From positions 5,086,501-5,150,500 of the forward strand of contig OX467089.1 in assembly GCA_950106755.1 (NCBI GenBank): a stretch of 64,000 bases of DNA. Reading direction: 5' to 3'. The notes beneath the pieces are model-generated. The model saw only the letters and a program-made list of their open reading frames with translations. It was not told where the DNA came from and searched no databases. Shown here in pieces: positions 34,939 through 46,511 of this stretch (position 1 is the first letter of the stretch; each line of letters starts with the position of its first letter). A program made the position numbers and the translations under genes. Source of the DNA: Climacium dendroides. Its lineage: Eukaryota > Streptophyta > Bryopsida > Hypnales > Climaciaceae.

Positions 34939-37900
34939 TGTGCACACGTGGAGAATGGGGATCTGCGAGTGCAAAAGGATCAAAGTCTTTTGAATTCCCC
35001 AATGTACATAGTGTTGGGAGTGGATTTCTGAGTATGAAGGAGTGTGGTTCTGTGAGCTTCACGGATGTGAAGGACCTAAACCCTATATGTAAAAGGGTTA
35101 CAAAAAAGATGGAGAAAAGATTAAAAAAGATGGAGGTGATTTTGGATGATGAGTACATATCTGGGATATTTGAAGAGGAAGGCTTTGCAGATGACTTATT
35201 ACAAGTTTTGCGAGCTTTATACATCGAGGAGGTAGAAATTGATGATAGTGATGTTGTGGTTGAAATTCACACACGATCACTACATGATGAGATATTGAAG
35301 ATAATATCAAGGATTGATAGGTTTCAGAGTTACGGGTTGAAACATGAAGCCATGGTGAATACCAAATACAAAACGGTGGCCAAGAAGGTTAAGCCAGTAG
35401 CAACTCAACTACCTTCTGATACGGACAAACATATCAGACAAGCAGAGAAGGAGCCAGGTCTTAGAGAATCAAGAAAAATTGGACACAAATTTACAGAGGA
35501 AACATTGGCAAATCTGAAGATAGGAAGAGATGACTTCTTGACTGAACCAGAGAGAAAGAGGTTCCAAGAAATGCTCTCCAAACACGGAAAAGCCTTTGCT
35601 TCTTCACCAGATGAGATTGGTTGTGTGCATCCAAGTGTAATTGCGCCAATGGTTATTTTTACCGTGCCACATGTGCCATGGGATTTGAAACCAATACCAG
35701 TACCACGGGCATTGCTTCCCAAACTGGTTGAACTTCTTAAAGAGAAGATGCGCATGGGTATCCTTGAACCTTCAATGGCTCCATATTCCAATCGTTGGTT
35801 CACAGTGCCAAAGAAATCCGGAGCATTGAGGTTCATTCAAGATATGCAACCGGCAAATAAGGTGACAATTAGGAACAAAGGTTCTGGGCCTATTGTTGAT
35901 GAAGTGGCAGAAGCATTTGCGGGACATGCCATTTACTCCATTGGAGATCTATATTCTGGTTATGATCAATTTCAATTAGCTGCTGAGAGCAAAGATTTGA
36001 CAACCATGAAGACTCCACTTGGATTGGTTAGAATGTGTACATTGCCTCAAGGTGCTACAAACTCTGTGGCACATATGCAAACTGCCATGAATCAAATCTT
36101 ACGAGATTTTGTACCTGAAAAGACTATACCTTTTGTGGATGATATCCCAATTAAAGATTGTGAGGAGATTGTCAGAGACTTGACTCTTCAAGATAATGGT
36201 TGCAGAACATTTGTCAGTAATCATATCAATGATGTAGACAAAATCTTGGGGAGACTTGAAGAGGTTGATTTGACTCTTTCTATAGAGAAGTCAAAATTCG
36301 GGGTTGATGAAATTTTGGTGGTTGGGCATTTGTGTGGATGGTATGGACGGAAACCAAATCCCGAAAAGGTTGATGCTATTGGAAAAATGAAAGCATGCAG
36401 CAATATTACCGAAGTAAGGAGGTTTCTTGGAGCTTGCGTCTTCTACCAAATTTGGATACCTCATTTTGCTCACATATCAGAGCCTCTTTACAAACTGTTG
36501 AGAAAGAAGAATAAGTTTGTATGGAAAGCTGAGCAAGATTTGGTAATGGAAGAGTTGAAGAAAGTTTTGAAGTCACCACCGGTTCTAAAACAAGTTGATT
36601 ATGAGAGTGGAAGACCGGTCATTGTGACTGTTGACACAAGTCCGATAGCCATTGGATGGGCTGTTGGACAAGATGATGCAGAAGGGAGGAGATTTGCCAT
36701 CCGTTTTGGAGCAAGGATCCTCACAGAGAGGCAAAGAGCTTATCCACAAGTGAAAAGAGAACTTTGGGGTGCGCTTACAGCGCTAAAGGCGGAGAGAAAT
36801 TACTTAATTGGAGCCAATGTTATTTTAGAAACTGATTGCTTACCCTTACTTGGCATGATAGCCAATTGTTCTTCACCGGATATTGCCATGCTTCGATGGA
36901 TAGCATACATCAAGTCTCTAAATCCAGTACTAATACACATTGCTGGGAAAGAGAATTCTATGGCGGACATGTTATCGAGAGCCAGATACTATCAAGAAGA
37001 AGAGATGATGGCTCATGAAGGAAGTGAAGACCTCTTTGATGGTGGCTATATTTTGGCTACAGAAGGAGAGAGTTCTACAGATGGAATCTTGCCATTCAAA
37101 GAAGAGTTATATGAAGGAAGGTTGAAAGAGATTGGACTCTATTTGAGTACTTTGAAGAGGCAAGAAGGATGGATGGACAAAACTTTTAAGGACATCAGAC
37201 ATCAGTCTTATGGATACCTTTTGCGAGAAGGATTCTTGTGGAAGAGGGCAAAAAGAGCTGATGAGATGCCATTGAGAGTAGTTGGTGACTCCGAGACCAA
37301 AACTAAAGTTCTTGAGGAATTTCATGATACACTTTGGGCTGGTCATAGAGGAGTTTGGGCGACATATACAAAGATCAAAGAACGCTATTGGTGGAAGGGA
37401 TTATACAAAGAAGTTGAAGAATTTATAGCCTCATGTGTTGTATGCCAATTACAATCCAAAATTCGGCATAGAGATGAGCTTCATCCTACATATCCTCCTT
37501 CCATTCATTTTCGATGGATGATTGATCTAGTTGCCATGCCGTCAGGCATATGGGGCATGAAGTATCTTGTTTTAGCAAGAGAAGAGCTTTCAAACTTTGT
37601 GGAAGGAAGGGCTCTTCGAACCAAAACAACGGAGAATGTCTGCCGTTTTATTCTTGAAGATATTTTTAGCCGATATGGAAGTATTGGTGCGATGAGAGCA
37701 GACAGAGGTGAATTGAATGCAACTGAAGCAAGGGAGTTTTTCAACAGATATGGTGTACGATTGAAGTTAACTACAGCTTATAATCCTGAGGCCAATGGTA
37801 AAATTGAAAGAGGACATCCTCCTATCATTCAAGCGTTGGTTAAAGCTTGTAGAGGAAGGCCTAATATTTGGCCTAAACTACTTCCATTTGCTCTATGGGC

Positions 37901-38516
37901 TGACAGAACCACACATAGTACTGTCACTGGATATATGCCTATAGAGCTCATGCATGGTCATAAGCCTATGTTGCCTGGAGAGGAGTCTATTCCTTCATGG
38001 ATATATCTATCATGGGAAGATGGTATCAGCATAGAGAGACTACTTGAACTTCGTATTCAACAACTTCAAAGGTTGCCTGAAGATCATCAAATAGCTTTGG
38101 AGAAGTTGAAAGTTGCTAGACTAAACAACAAGGAGAGATTTGACAGAACTCATCGATTGAGGACTGAGAAAATCAAAGAAGGAGATTGGGTACTTGTGTT
38201 TGATAGCACATTAGAGCATCAACACAGTACTGTGAGGAAATTTGCTCGACGTTGGTTTGGACCATATGTGGTAGTCACAGTTCATGATAATGCCACATAC
38301 TCACTGCGAGAGTTAGATGGAACTCCTCTGAGAATTCCTATTGCTGGCAAGCGTGTCAAAGTATTTCGGCGGAGAGATGGAGAGATTTACAATGAAGATT
38401 TGGATGATATTTTACCTTCAGCACAAACCCAAGAGATAGAAGAAAACAGAGATGAAAGCACAGAAGATGACCAAGAAGAGCCTACTTGGCACATATCGGA
38501 GGATGTGCAGGTTTAG
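34938..38516 (+). CDS. Pol: reverse transcriptase, RNase H, integrase
   Basis: The ATG at 34938 overlaps the TGA of the upstream frame (TGATG), so translation by reinitiation or a -1 shift is likely. The 1192-residue product has an N-terminal linker of about 190 residues, RT (GDLYSGYDQFQL and FVDD at about residues 399-402, a variant of Y-x-D-D), RNase H from about 564 (VTVDTSPIAIGWAVGQ), an HHCC finger at about 795-835 (ending CVVCQ), and the integrase core with D at MIDLVAMP (~860), D at RADRGEL (~921) and E at GKIERGH (~955). A GPYVV-type tail follows. All catalytic positions are kept, so the enzyme looks functional. No chromodomain is evident. Confidence 0.93.
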   Translation: MCTRGEWGSASAKGSKSFEFPNVHSVGSGFLSMKECGSVSFTDVKDLNPICKRVTKKMEKRLKKMEVILDDEYISGIFEEEGFADDLLQVLRALYIEEVEIDDSDVVVEIHTRSLHDEILKIISRIDRFQSYGLKHEAMVNTKYKTVAKKVKPVATQLPSDTDKHIRQAEKEPGLRESRKIGHKFTEETLANLKIGRDDFLTEPERKRFQEMLSKHGKAFASSPDEIGCVHPSVIAPMVIFTVPHVPWDLKPIPVPRALLPKLVELLKEKMRMGILEPSMAPYSNRWFTVPKKSGALRFIQDMQPANKVTIRNKGSGPIVDEVAEAFAGHAIYSIGDLYSGYDQFQLAAESKDLTTMKTPLGLVRMCTLPQGATNSVAHMQTAMNQILRDFVPEKTIPFVDDIPIKDCEEIVRDLTLQDNGCRTFVSNHINDVDKILGRLEEVDLTLSIEKSKFGVDEILVVGHLCGWYGRKPNPEKVDAIGKMKACSNITEVRRFLGACVFYQIWIPHFAHISEPLYKLLRKKNKFVWKAEQDLVMEELKKVLKSPPVLKQVDYESGRPVIVTVDTSPIAIGWAVGQDDAEGRRFAIRFGARILTERQRAYPQVKRELWGALTALKAERNYLIGANVILETDCLPLLGMIANCSSPDIAMLRWIAYIKSLNPVLIHIAGKENSMADMLSRARYYQEEEMMAHEGSEDLFDGGYILATEGESSTDGILPFKEELYEGRLKEIGLYLSTLKRQEGWMDKTFKDIRHQSYGYLLREGFLWKRAKRADEMPLRVVGDSETKTKVLEEFHDTLWAGHRGVWATYTKIKERYWWKGLYKEVEEFIASCVVCQLQSKIRHRDELHPTYPPSIHFRWMIDLVAMPSGIWGMKYLVLAREELSNFVEGRALRTKTTENVCRFILEDIFSRYGSIGAMRADRGELNATEAREFFNRYGVRLKLTTAYNPEANGKIERGHPPIIQALVKACRGRPNIWPKLLPFALWADRTTHSTVTGYMPIELMHGHKPMLPGEESIPSWIYLSWEDGISIERLLELRIQQLQRLPEDHQIALEKLKVARLNNKERFDRTHRLRTEKIKEGDWVLVFDSTLEHQHSTVRKFARRWFGPYVVVTVHDNATYSLRELDGTPLRIPIAGKRVKVFRRRDGEIYNEDLDDILPSAQTQEIEENRDESTEDDQEEPTWHISEDVQV

Positions 38517-38526
38517 AGGGGGTGAA
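38515..38526 (+). promoter_or_regulatory. Polypurine tract of the young element
   Basis: AGAGGGGGTGAA lies directly before TGTCG of the 3' LTR and would prime plus-strand synthesis. Confidence 0.8.
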
Positions 38527-40637
38527 TGTCGCACTGTAAATGCGTACATAGTGTAAAAAAGTGTGGTAATGTTTTATTTCTATTGATTTGGTTTTCACGA
38601 ATATGAGGAAAATAATGACATCATCTTTAGTGGCTTCAAGGTGACGCCTTCTTACGATGGCTTGAGTCATCTATATAAGATTAGGTTGCCATCTTAGAAT
38701 TCCATCAAACTTGAAGTAGTTTTCTTCATTATTTGTTATAGATTCAGTATGTCGAATTGGAGGGTTTTTTCTGAGTCCCAAGATGAAATTGGAATTCTAG
38801 TTTTTTACCTCTAATAGGTGTACGTTGAGTTTTAGTTCTTCATTCCATATTTGGAGTGAATTTCTATAATAATTTTGTGTTTGTGAAGTAGTTGTAAGGA
38901 AATATTCAAATGGTTTGCCTTCTAGGTGAACTTGAAGTAAATTTCCTTCAAAGATAAAGATAAGGAGATAGTAGTGGGGCCAAATAAGTACTCAATTATT
39001 GTTAGAGGAGTTTTAAGAGTGAGTTAGAGGCGGACCCCACTTGTTTGTGTGGTTGAGAGTAGATAAGGCAGAGGAAAAGTTGGATAGGATTCATCTTCTC
39101 TCCCATTGTGAGTTTAGGGAAAGACCCGAATGTTTGGAGGGCCATGGTGTTGTGTGTTTTTGGAATTTTGAAATGAAAATTGGTGGAGTTATGTATCATG
39201 GTGTCTTCTTTCTAAATTGATCTCACTTGCTTGATTTGGAGTTGTGAATCAAAAGTTGTGCTAGTTTGAGTGGAGGGAGGTTTGTTGCCTTCGAAATTAA
39301 GAGGCAGAGACTTCGACCGACCATAAAAGACGGACAGGTTCTTGGTTTGCATTGATATTTGGAGGAAGTGTAGGAAATTAAGTTAGCTTTCTAGGAAGAT
39401 CTCACTCATTCTATTTGGAGCTTGTATGAGTGAGTTACGAGTGTAGAAGTGAAGGAGTGTCTGCTGCCTATCATTTCTAGAGGCCGAAACTTTGAGTGGC
39501 CATGAAAGGTGGACAGAGTGTTAATTTGATTTGAGTTTTGGAGAGGATGTGTAAAGTTTTGTTAGCTTTCTAAGAAGCTATCATTCGAAGTAATTGGAGC
39601 ATTTATGAGTAAGTTGTGAGTGTAGGAGTGAAGGAGGGTCTGTTGCCCTCACTTGTAGAGGCCGAAACTTTGGATGACCATAGTTTTGGGTCAGAGTATT
39701 GGAATGAGTTGAGATTTGGAGGAAATGGAGAGAATTGTGTTAGCTTTCCAGAGAGTTATCATGCAACCCATTTGAAGTTGTGAAGCAACGGTGGTGATCA
39801 TTCAAAGTTTAGCTTTGAAGATGAAGTTGGGGTAGAGATTTGAAGTTGGAGTTTGAGTGAAAATTTGAAGTTGAAGTTGAGGTGGAGCTTTGAGTGATGA
39901 TTTGAAGTTGAAATTTGAAGACACAAAAATTGAAGACTCGTGTGTTGTGGCTTGTGGCTTGTTATTCCTAGCCGGATTTGGGGGCTCGTTGTCTTTCTAT
40001 GGTTATTCCCAGCCGGTTTTGGAGGCTAGTTGCAATTTTCAATTTCAGCATTGTGAAACTGTTGCGAGCCGTGGTTATCCAGTAAGCGCTCCATTTTGTG
40101 TTTGTGGAGACTATTTGGGATTTAATCACCCACTTGGTTGCTCTTTTATGTTGTTCCCATTGGTGAAAGGCGCTTCCTGGTCACCATGGGTTTGAAAGTT
40201 TAGGGTCCCATCATCCGGACGGTCACTCGTGTTGGCTGTCCCGTTTTACCCGTCCGAGGCCGTGGGATCTTATCACCTTACCCTTACCCTTACCCTTATA
40301 GAGCCACCACAGGATAGGCCAACGGGGAGGAGTTTGAAGATTGAAGATTGAAGATTGAAGATTGATGATTCGACGACCGTATACGAGATTTGAAGACCAA
40401 GATTAGAGATTCACGAGAGACAACAAATTTTGTTGTTGTACAATATCATTTTGTATTTGACTGGTGAATTTGTGGGTGACAAGTTCACTCACCTTCATCA
40501 TTCTAGTTAGAAGACTGGGTTTGCAAGTGACAAGTCCACTTGCCTTTATTCTCCTATCATATTTTTATTCCTTAGCCATTTCTAGTTGCAGCCAAAATCT
40601 TCGTGATTTCCCAAGGCAAACCGCTCTCAACACGACA
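38527..40637 (+). repeat. 3' LTR of the young Ty3/gypsy element
   Basis: 2111 bp, equal in length to the 5' LTR, with a constant offset of 8445 and one difference noticed. TATA-like TCTATATAAG at 38670-38679. Confidence 0.95.
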
Positions 40638-40802
40638 CCGTGAGGATAACAATTGCATGTGGTTATGAAATTTCATTTACAAATCTTGGTTGCAATGACC
40701 TACTAGGTATAAATTTAGAGTCAAATCCTATTTAATCGGCCTCCTTGGAACAAACTTATACTAGTTGGATAATTCCTAAATAGGTTCCAACATTCTTCTA
40801 CA
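40638..40802 (+). repeat. Right end of the LTR of element B
   Basis: Continues 28912-30081 across the young element. It contains GGTATAAATTTAG near 40705, a plausible TATA box, and ends TTCTACA directly before the primer site. Confidence 0.55.
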
Positions 40803-40804
40803 TT

Positions 40805-40823
40805 TGGGCGCCGCTGTCGGGGA
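40805..40823 (+). promoter_or_regulatory. Primer-binding site of element B
   Basis: TGGGCGCCGCTGTCGGGGA directly follows the LTR end and resembles the TGGCGCCG-type site common in plant Ty3/gypsy elements. The degenerate counterpart of element A is at 11598-11618. Confidence 0.65.
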
Positions 40824-40894
40824 GGCAAAATGATAGGTTAATTTATCATTTCCTTTTAAGTTTGGTTAAGAATATATAGATATGTTGCTCGGTA

Positions 40895-41047
40895 ATGAGC
40901 AGTTTATCTATAAATTCTGAAACTAGCAAAAATGCTAGAGACGAGAGAGCAAGAAAACATGCCGTTGATAAAAAGCAAAAATTTGATTCAAATATAAATT
41001 TAGAACGTGCCTCACCTAGTTGGAGGAATCCTTATCAGTATGGAGAA
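40895..41047 (+). pseudogene. N-terminal piece of element B gag, cut by the 21-kb insertion
   Basis: A charged, Asn/Lys/Arg-rich reading starts shortly after the primer site and ends at the 9-bp sequence TATGGAGAA (41039-41047). The same nine bases at 62145-62153 open the continuation in the same frame. It is interrupted by foreign DNA rather than by point mutation here. Confidence 0.65.
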
Positions 41048-41105
41048 GGGGAATGCTGGTATGCGAGCGGGGGGCTGTGAGCGGCAAGCTGGAAGCGGGC
41101 ATTAG
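41048..41105 (+). repeat. Left terminal inverted repeat of the 21-kb element
   Basis: The part GCTGGTATGCGAGCG matches the right end at 13 of 15 positions. GAGCGG and AAGCGG motifs follow. Confidence 0.5.
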
Positions 41106-41139
41106 TGAGCAAGGAGTGGTAATATTGGAAGAAAAAAGA

Positions 41140-41420
41140 ATGGGTTTAAGAAAAAAGTAGGATTAAAAAAATGAGATAGTGGATGAAAGAAGGAATGAAA
41201 GCGGATTTGAAAAATGGATGAAAAAGTAGATGACAATGGATGAATGTAGTTGGATTTTTGGATGAAAGTGGATGAAAGTGGATGAATGTAGTTGGATTTT
41301 GGATGAACATGGATGAGAAATGGATGAAAGTTATTGGGATTTTGGATGAATGTGGATGAAAAAGTGGGTGAGTGTGATTGAAAATTTGGATGAAAGTATA
41401 TAATAAAATAGATGAAAATC
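41140..41420. repeat. GGATGAA-type minisatellite
   Basis: Many irregular copies of GGATGAAAGTGGATGAATG and shorter variants fill this stretch, just inside the left terminus. Confidence 0.7.
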
Positions 41421-42920
41421 AGTCAAGGTTAAAGACATTCCCATTGTTGAATTTAACTTGGTGTTTTTTATACTACAAGGCCATAGTCCATAGTATTATA
41501 GGATCCTATCACCGTGGGAATGTTTAACCCCTAAAGGTTCTTAACTATGTTTTTATCAAAACCACTTCAGAATTGCCATTTCTACTACAAGTACCAAATT
41601 TCAACATTAAATGAATGAATTATGAATTTTCAAAGTGTTGTGTTGGAACCAATAATTCAAAGCTAACAATATTGCTTCATAACTTTTGCACTTTCAAAAG
41701 TTTTAAATCTCTCCTAATAGATAGAAATAACAAATGTTGACATTTTATACATTGTTTGTAATATAAATTTTTTGAACTTCTCTCTTAATCATTAAAATCT
41801 TTGAAATTTCTACTTCCCTTTTTCCAATAGATAGTCAAGATATTTTTTCAATTTTCTGTATTATCTCAAATTTGATAAGAAAGGAGGGTTTATATTGTTT
41901 CTAAATGAAAATAAACAAAATTGGTATGTACCATTATATATCACATGTGATAAGTATAGAAAACATTGCACCACATAGACTCCATGGAAGAAAAATTTGT
42001 ATGACTTCTTGAAAGTATGATTCTTTGACTTTGGTAGATACTCCCTCTATTCCACTAAAAAACTCCAAAATTTTTTAGGAATTAATTGTATTTTCAGTCT
42101 TAGTACCAATGATACATGCATTCAAAACCCAATAATCCATCCTCTAGATCTATGCAAAATCTTTAGCTTAGGCACCATCATTTAGACACCTAAAATCCAT
42201 GAGAAAAGTATTATATTCGAGCATAGTCCATGAATGTTGCCAACTCATCATTTTTGATGATTTAAAGGTTGGTGGCAACAATGAGATTTTAGAAATATTT
42301 AAAATATCTACAACAAGGAAACCTAACCCACTTCATGAATGGTCAATTTCCAAAATGTTGACAATAATGGGATTCCTGATATTCCCTTCCTATCCAGAAT
42401 ACCTACAACAAGGAAATTTGGCTTATAGCTAGATTGCAAGTTCGTCTTTGGAATTTAGTGCTAGTTTCGATAGAAGAAACCTGGTCCACATCCAAATTGC
42501 TAGTCCACATTCTAAATTTGTTGCTTAGTATTGAAGTAGATTAGGAATTTATGATTTAGATATAGAAATTGGATTGCAAGAGATCATGTTTTAGTTAAGG
42601 AATGTTGGCCTTAGAGCACAATGTTGCAGTTGTGGAGCAAAAATTTAGCTTACTATATCACATCCTAGTAAGCAAATCTTCATAGCGCCCAAGTAATCAT
42701 TGTTGTTTACAGAAGCAACAAGTACAAGGTGGGCCTTTTGTGGGCAAGGCCAAGCTTGCTAGGAGAAGAATGCTCCTTGATAGCTTAACTTGCTTACTCA
42801 ATGATTGAAATCAACAAATGAACTTTTTAGTGGTACATGAATTGTATGTAATTTAGAGTTGTTTAATGGGACAAAGGGAGTAATACATATGAAAATTTTA
42901 CACTTCCACTATTTAGTTAT
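41421..42920. other. AT-rich DNA inside the 21-kb element, no gene
   Basis: Short open frames only. Inverted ACATTCCCA / TGGGAATGT motifs bound about 41430-41530, possibly a small MITE. Position 41531 begins TTAACCCCTAAAGG, like an R1-type end, but no partner was assigned. Confidence 0.4.
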
Positions 42921-43583
42921 TTAACCCCTAAATGTCCAAGGCACCAAATTTTGGTGTCGACAATATTTTGAAGTTAAATAAAACCTATCAAAGTTTTCAT
43001 TTTTAGTAGTTTCTATTTTCAAAAAAATTCTTTTGAAGTCTAATTTTAGCATCAAAAATCTAATTTTGAAAATGATTATTTATGATTTTTCTATTCAAGA
43101 TTTTGGACAAGGGGGCCATTTGCAATCTTGACTTTCCATAGTGTTGAGGGCTTTTGAAAGTGAGCTCAAATATGCTAGAATTTGAAGAAAAAATCACATT
43201 AGAAATTCATTTAAACAAAATATAGAGTAGACTTTGAAAAGTCATAAATTGATTAAGATTTTGCATGTTAGGCCCTTTATCCTCATTTTTTTTGTGACCA
43301 ACCTTTTAGATTTGACATGTGAAAAGAAGATTGAAAGACTTCAAATCACTTTTGCAATTGTAACACCCTCATGATCAAACATTATAATCTTTCAATCCAT
43401 AAGTGATATGGTTGTGTTTTCTCTTAACATGTCTTAACATGCTATCTCTAACATGTTAACTTTAGAGATTGTACAGTTACAATTCCAAAAAATTGATACA
43501 AACTTATCAAAATGTTGGCTTTTTGTTCAATTTAGAGCAAATTTCTAGAAGCTCAAAAAAGGCCTTGGGAATTCAGGGGTTAA
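42921..43583. repeat. Dispersed repeat R1, copy 3, with TTAA flanks
   Basis: Best preserved copy. It starts TTAACCCCTAAATGTCCAAG and ends with the near reverse complement, CTTGGGAATTCAGGGGTTAA. TTAA flanks CCCC...GGGG on both sides, as expected of a piggyBac-type TTAA duplication. Interior aligns with 660-1349 and 3540-4110. Non-coding. Confidence 0.65.
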
Positions 43584-44338
43584 ACACAATATAGCTATAA
43601 AACATTCCCCAAAGACTTAGTTTCCATCTCTAGTTTGAGAAGTTCAACGAACTGAACCATGAAGTCATTACTCATGCCTTCAGTAAAAGAATAAGCTTTT
43701 CTTAACCACTTGCAAATTGCTTGAGTTCAAGATTTAGCAAAGACAGATAAGTTGAAAGGCTTGCAATGGAGAAACCAGAGGTCCTAGGTTCCCTCCTAAA
43801 TCCTATATTCTTCTTTCACAAATGAACCATTCCAAGTTGGTCAAGGAATGTATGACTCACAAATACAACGCCTACAAAATAGAACAAAACGGTCAAAAAC
43901 AACAGAACTCACCCTGCAAAAACAAAACAAAAGATAGTACTAGAATCCGAAGCAAGTCTAATCACTGTGCCACTGAACATTTCATCATATCCACTGGCTC
44001 ATATGCAGAAAGTAGACATTCCACGTTACAAGCACTGCTTGTGCTACACAAGCTATTACTCCACCCCCAATTGAATGGTCGGCGATTTCAAAGCTTTAAA
44101 GCACAACCAACTATAATATCTCAAGGCACTTCGCCAATCTTTTAGTATATGCGTGTACTTCGCCAATCGAGTTCCTCGCATAAGCAGCAACCATCCAGAG
44201 AACGCCACGGCATGATGAAATCAATGGAAATTGAGGCCATTGACTCTCACAAGCTGAGAGACTGATGTGTTGGACATTTGAATGTTGTAGCACTTGCAAT
44301 TTGAACTCCAAACCAAATTATAATTCATGACCGAGAAG
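43584..44338. other. Non-coding DNA downstream of the minus-strand genes
   Basis: Probably holds the 3' untranslated region of the minus-strand gene ending at 44339. Open frames here have no family resemblance. Confidence 0.4.
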
Positions 44339-46304
44339 TTACCAGTACTCATCGCCAAGGCCACCATGGAGAAAGTGGAACTCGGTTGCATACGGCACCC
44401 CCACGCTGTAGAGAGCAAAAAAGATGGCCACGGAAAGGCCAAACACAAGAAAGAGCCTGTAAGGATGGAGACCCTCGTTTAATAAAAGATAGGACTCCAT
44501 TGCGTCATCGTCGTTGTTTTCAGCTACTTCTTTAACATGAAGATTCACTTGCACCATCGGGCAAGTGAGGAGGCCAAAGATCACACCCACTGCTGTTGCT
44601 CCCAGATGAGTCCTGCAAATGCGCAACCACAGTCGAAAATAAAAAAATAATCAGAGAACAGCCATTGAGGATCACAAAACCAGTAGCTAATTGCAAGTGC
44701 CTCTACCTCAAATTGAAATGCATAATTTCCATGTCTTTTTTCACATGATCCCAAGTACAATCTTCAATATGATCCTCATGGATTGAAAATTTTAAAACTC
44801 CATTCGACAATCATAAATTGTCATAAAAACTACAACCACACGTCAATTCTTCTCAGCAATTTCATTGTATAGAATGATGGGCTCCAACATGCTACTGTGT
44901 CTCATTTTCATCGGGCAAAAGAACCTTCCAATTTTCAGAACACTGATTAGTCTCTCCCCTTCAGCGGATATGGACACAAAAAGCGGGTGAGAGTACGGAA
45001 CTTCTAGGACAGGCAATGCTAAGCGTTAATATGAAAGATCTAGGAACGTGCTCCGGCCATACCTAGTTCATATTCCATGACAAACGTTCATCTACAAACA
45101 TCGTCACACATTGTAGACCTTGAAACCTAATGCTTTGGAGTAAGCTTCATACGAGTAGTTCAGAATTAGATTTCACTAAGTTAAAGGGAAAATTGGAGAA
45201 CGGAACTAACCAAAGGTCCACGTGCAGACACTGAAGCAAACATCGACTAAAAATCTGCTTGACAGCATCGTCATCGTTTGTTGGAAGTTGAGCTTCCACA
45301 TAAAGTCTCCAGAACTTCGCCTGCAAATAAACCTTTGTAAGTCTCATCTAATCTCCACTTTTTCTAAAACAAGTAGCTGCAAGTGCTCTTCCAAGAGTTC
45401 ATGCGAGTACTTCTAAAGTCCAATCTCTGATAATGTTTGCTGCTGAACAATCTCCTCAAATAATTGCTTATTGAATCGCAGACTTTGGACATGACAGGTG
45501 CATGGTAAAATATGTAGAACTGTACCGATGTTAGGAATCTGGAAAGCAACTCCTCGTAAATTGGAGCAGCATCACCAATCGCCTTTGTCTGCTCAGATAC
45601 ACCATTCGAGTTGTTACGACCAAAACCTCATCAAATCAAAAAAAATGCGCGAATTACCTCTCGAATACATTATAAATCACGAACAAATGCTCGTCAAATC
45701 CGGCCAGGAGTGGGATGCAATGGCACAATCGTTGGGTCTTAGCTGCGTGCACACTCTGAATTTAGCCCACTACAAAGCCCAAAAAACGGCCAAACGGCAC
45801 AGCTCACCAGTCACTCAAATTCATAGCAATGTTCAAATCTCTTACCTGAGCTTCGCTACAAAGTCCATTCAAGGCCTCCAAATCGTACGGGTTTGCTTCA
45901 AGAGCCTCCCGAGCACGACGCTCCTACCCTAACCAGAAGCAAAAACACCAGATCATGAACCAAACTGATTACCCATACCTCCAGCTTACTCAGTAGTTTT
46001 GCTCAAATAAAATCCGCACAAAATTCATAAAAATTCACAAAATCTCCAATCTGTTCCACATTCAAATAACAGTTTCTTGAAAATTAAAAGCTGTACAAAA
46101 TAAAGACCTTTGAGCGCCACTCAAACTAGAACCAAAAGCAACCACAAAAAATACACAAACCAACTTATCACCACAATTATTATACACCTCCAGCTCATTC
46201 AGTACTTCTGCGACTCAAAAATCCTCACAAAATTCAGCAGCTTGACAGAGAAACTAAGCCCTCGCACATTAAAATCAGAAACTGCAACTCACATTTTTTG
46301 ACAT
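44339..46304 (-). CDS. CstF77/Rna14-like N-terminal fragment fused to a two-helix membrane tail
   Basis: Predicted exons, read on the minus strand: 46304-46293, 45923-45846, 45588-45526, 45320-45211, 44612-44339. All have GT-AG borders and sum to 537 nt (178 residues). Exons 2-4 match the first HAT repeats of cleavage-stimulation factor CstF77: EALEANPYDLEAL, then APIYEELLSRF, then AKFWRLYVEAQLP and AVKQIFSRCLLQCLHVDLW. The real factor scaffolds mRNA 3'-end processing and is over 700 residues, so this is a truncated piece. The last exon instead codes two hydrophobic segments (ATAVGVIFGLLTC and LFLVFGLSVAIFFALYSVGV) of unknown origin. The start is uncertain: the same frame is open upstream to a TAG at 46512. 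Likely a captured, chimeric gene fragment. Confidence 0.6.
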
Positions 46305-46511
46305 GTAAGTCGCGCTGTTCGACACGATAGAAGCTCCTCCGCTCGGCGCCAAGGACGTAAGCTGCCCTTCATCCGCCGGAGGCACAAAGACAGCTGCAGT
46401 TCCATCTGCGTTGTGAATCCCGTTGCCATCGCGAACCTTCGTTCCCTTGTCCGAAGATGACGAAGAAGAAGAGGAGCTCGAGTTCCTTTGCAGAAGACTT
46501 CCCAGACCATC
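46293..46511 (-). other. In-frame open segment linking the two minus-strand genes
   Basis: Directly after the TAG that ends the alveolin-like reading, the same frame stays open for 73 codons (Ser-rich, then a Gly/Ala/Pro-rich part) up to the GT donor of the CstF77-like gene. Composition looks coding. Either the TAG is a mutation in one 8-exon chimeric gene, or this is 5' leader. Confidence 0.45.

Larger units (their letters stand above)
30082..40637 (+). mobile_element. Young, nearly intact Ty3/gypsy retrotransposon
   Basis: Two 2111-bp LTRs (TGTCG...CGACA) differ at only one position that I noticed (32150 G, 40595 A). CCGT occurs immediately outside both ends (30078-30081, 40638-40641); it extends to ACCGT if the last LTR base is counted as target. 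The interior codes Gag-protease and then RT-RNase H-integrase, with a polypurine tract before the 3' LTR. No chromodomain was recognised. The near-identical LTRs indicate a very recent insertion into element B's LTR. One in-frame TAG in gag is the only obvious lesion. Confidence 0.95.

Noticed and set aside
42199..42432. 77-codon open frame in AT-rich DNA
   Set aside because: No resemblance to any family and no splice partners.
43822..44145. 107-codon plus-strand open frame
   Set aside because: No family motif, unusual composition, and it is downstream of a better supported minus-strand gene.
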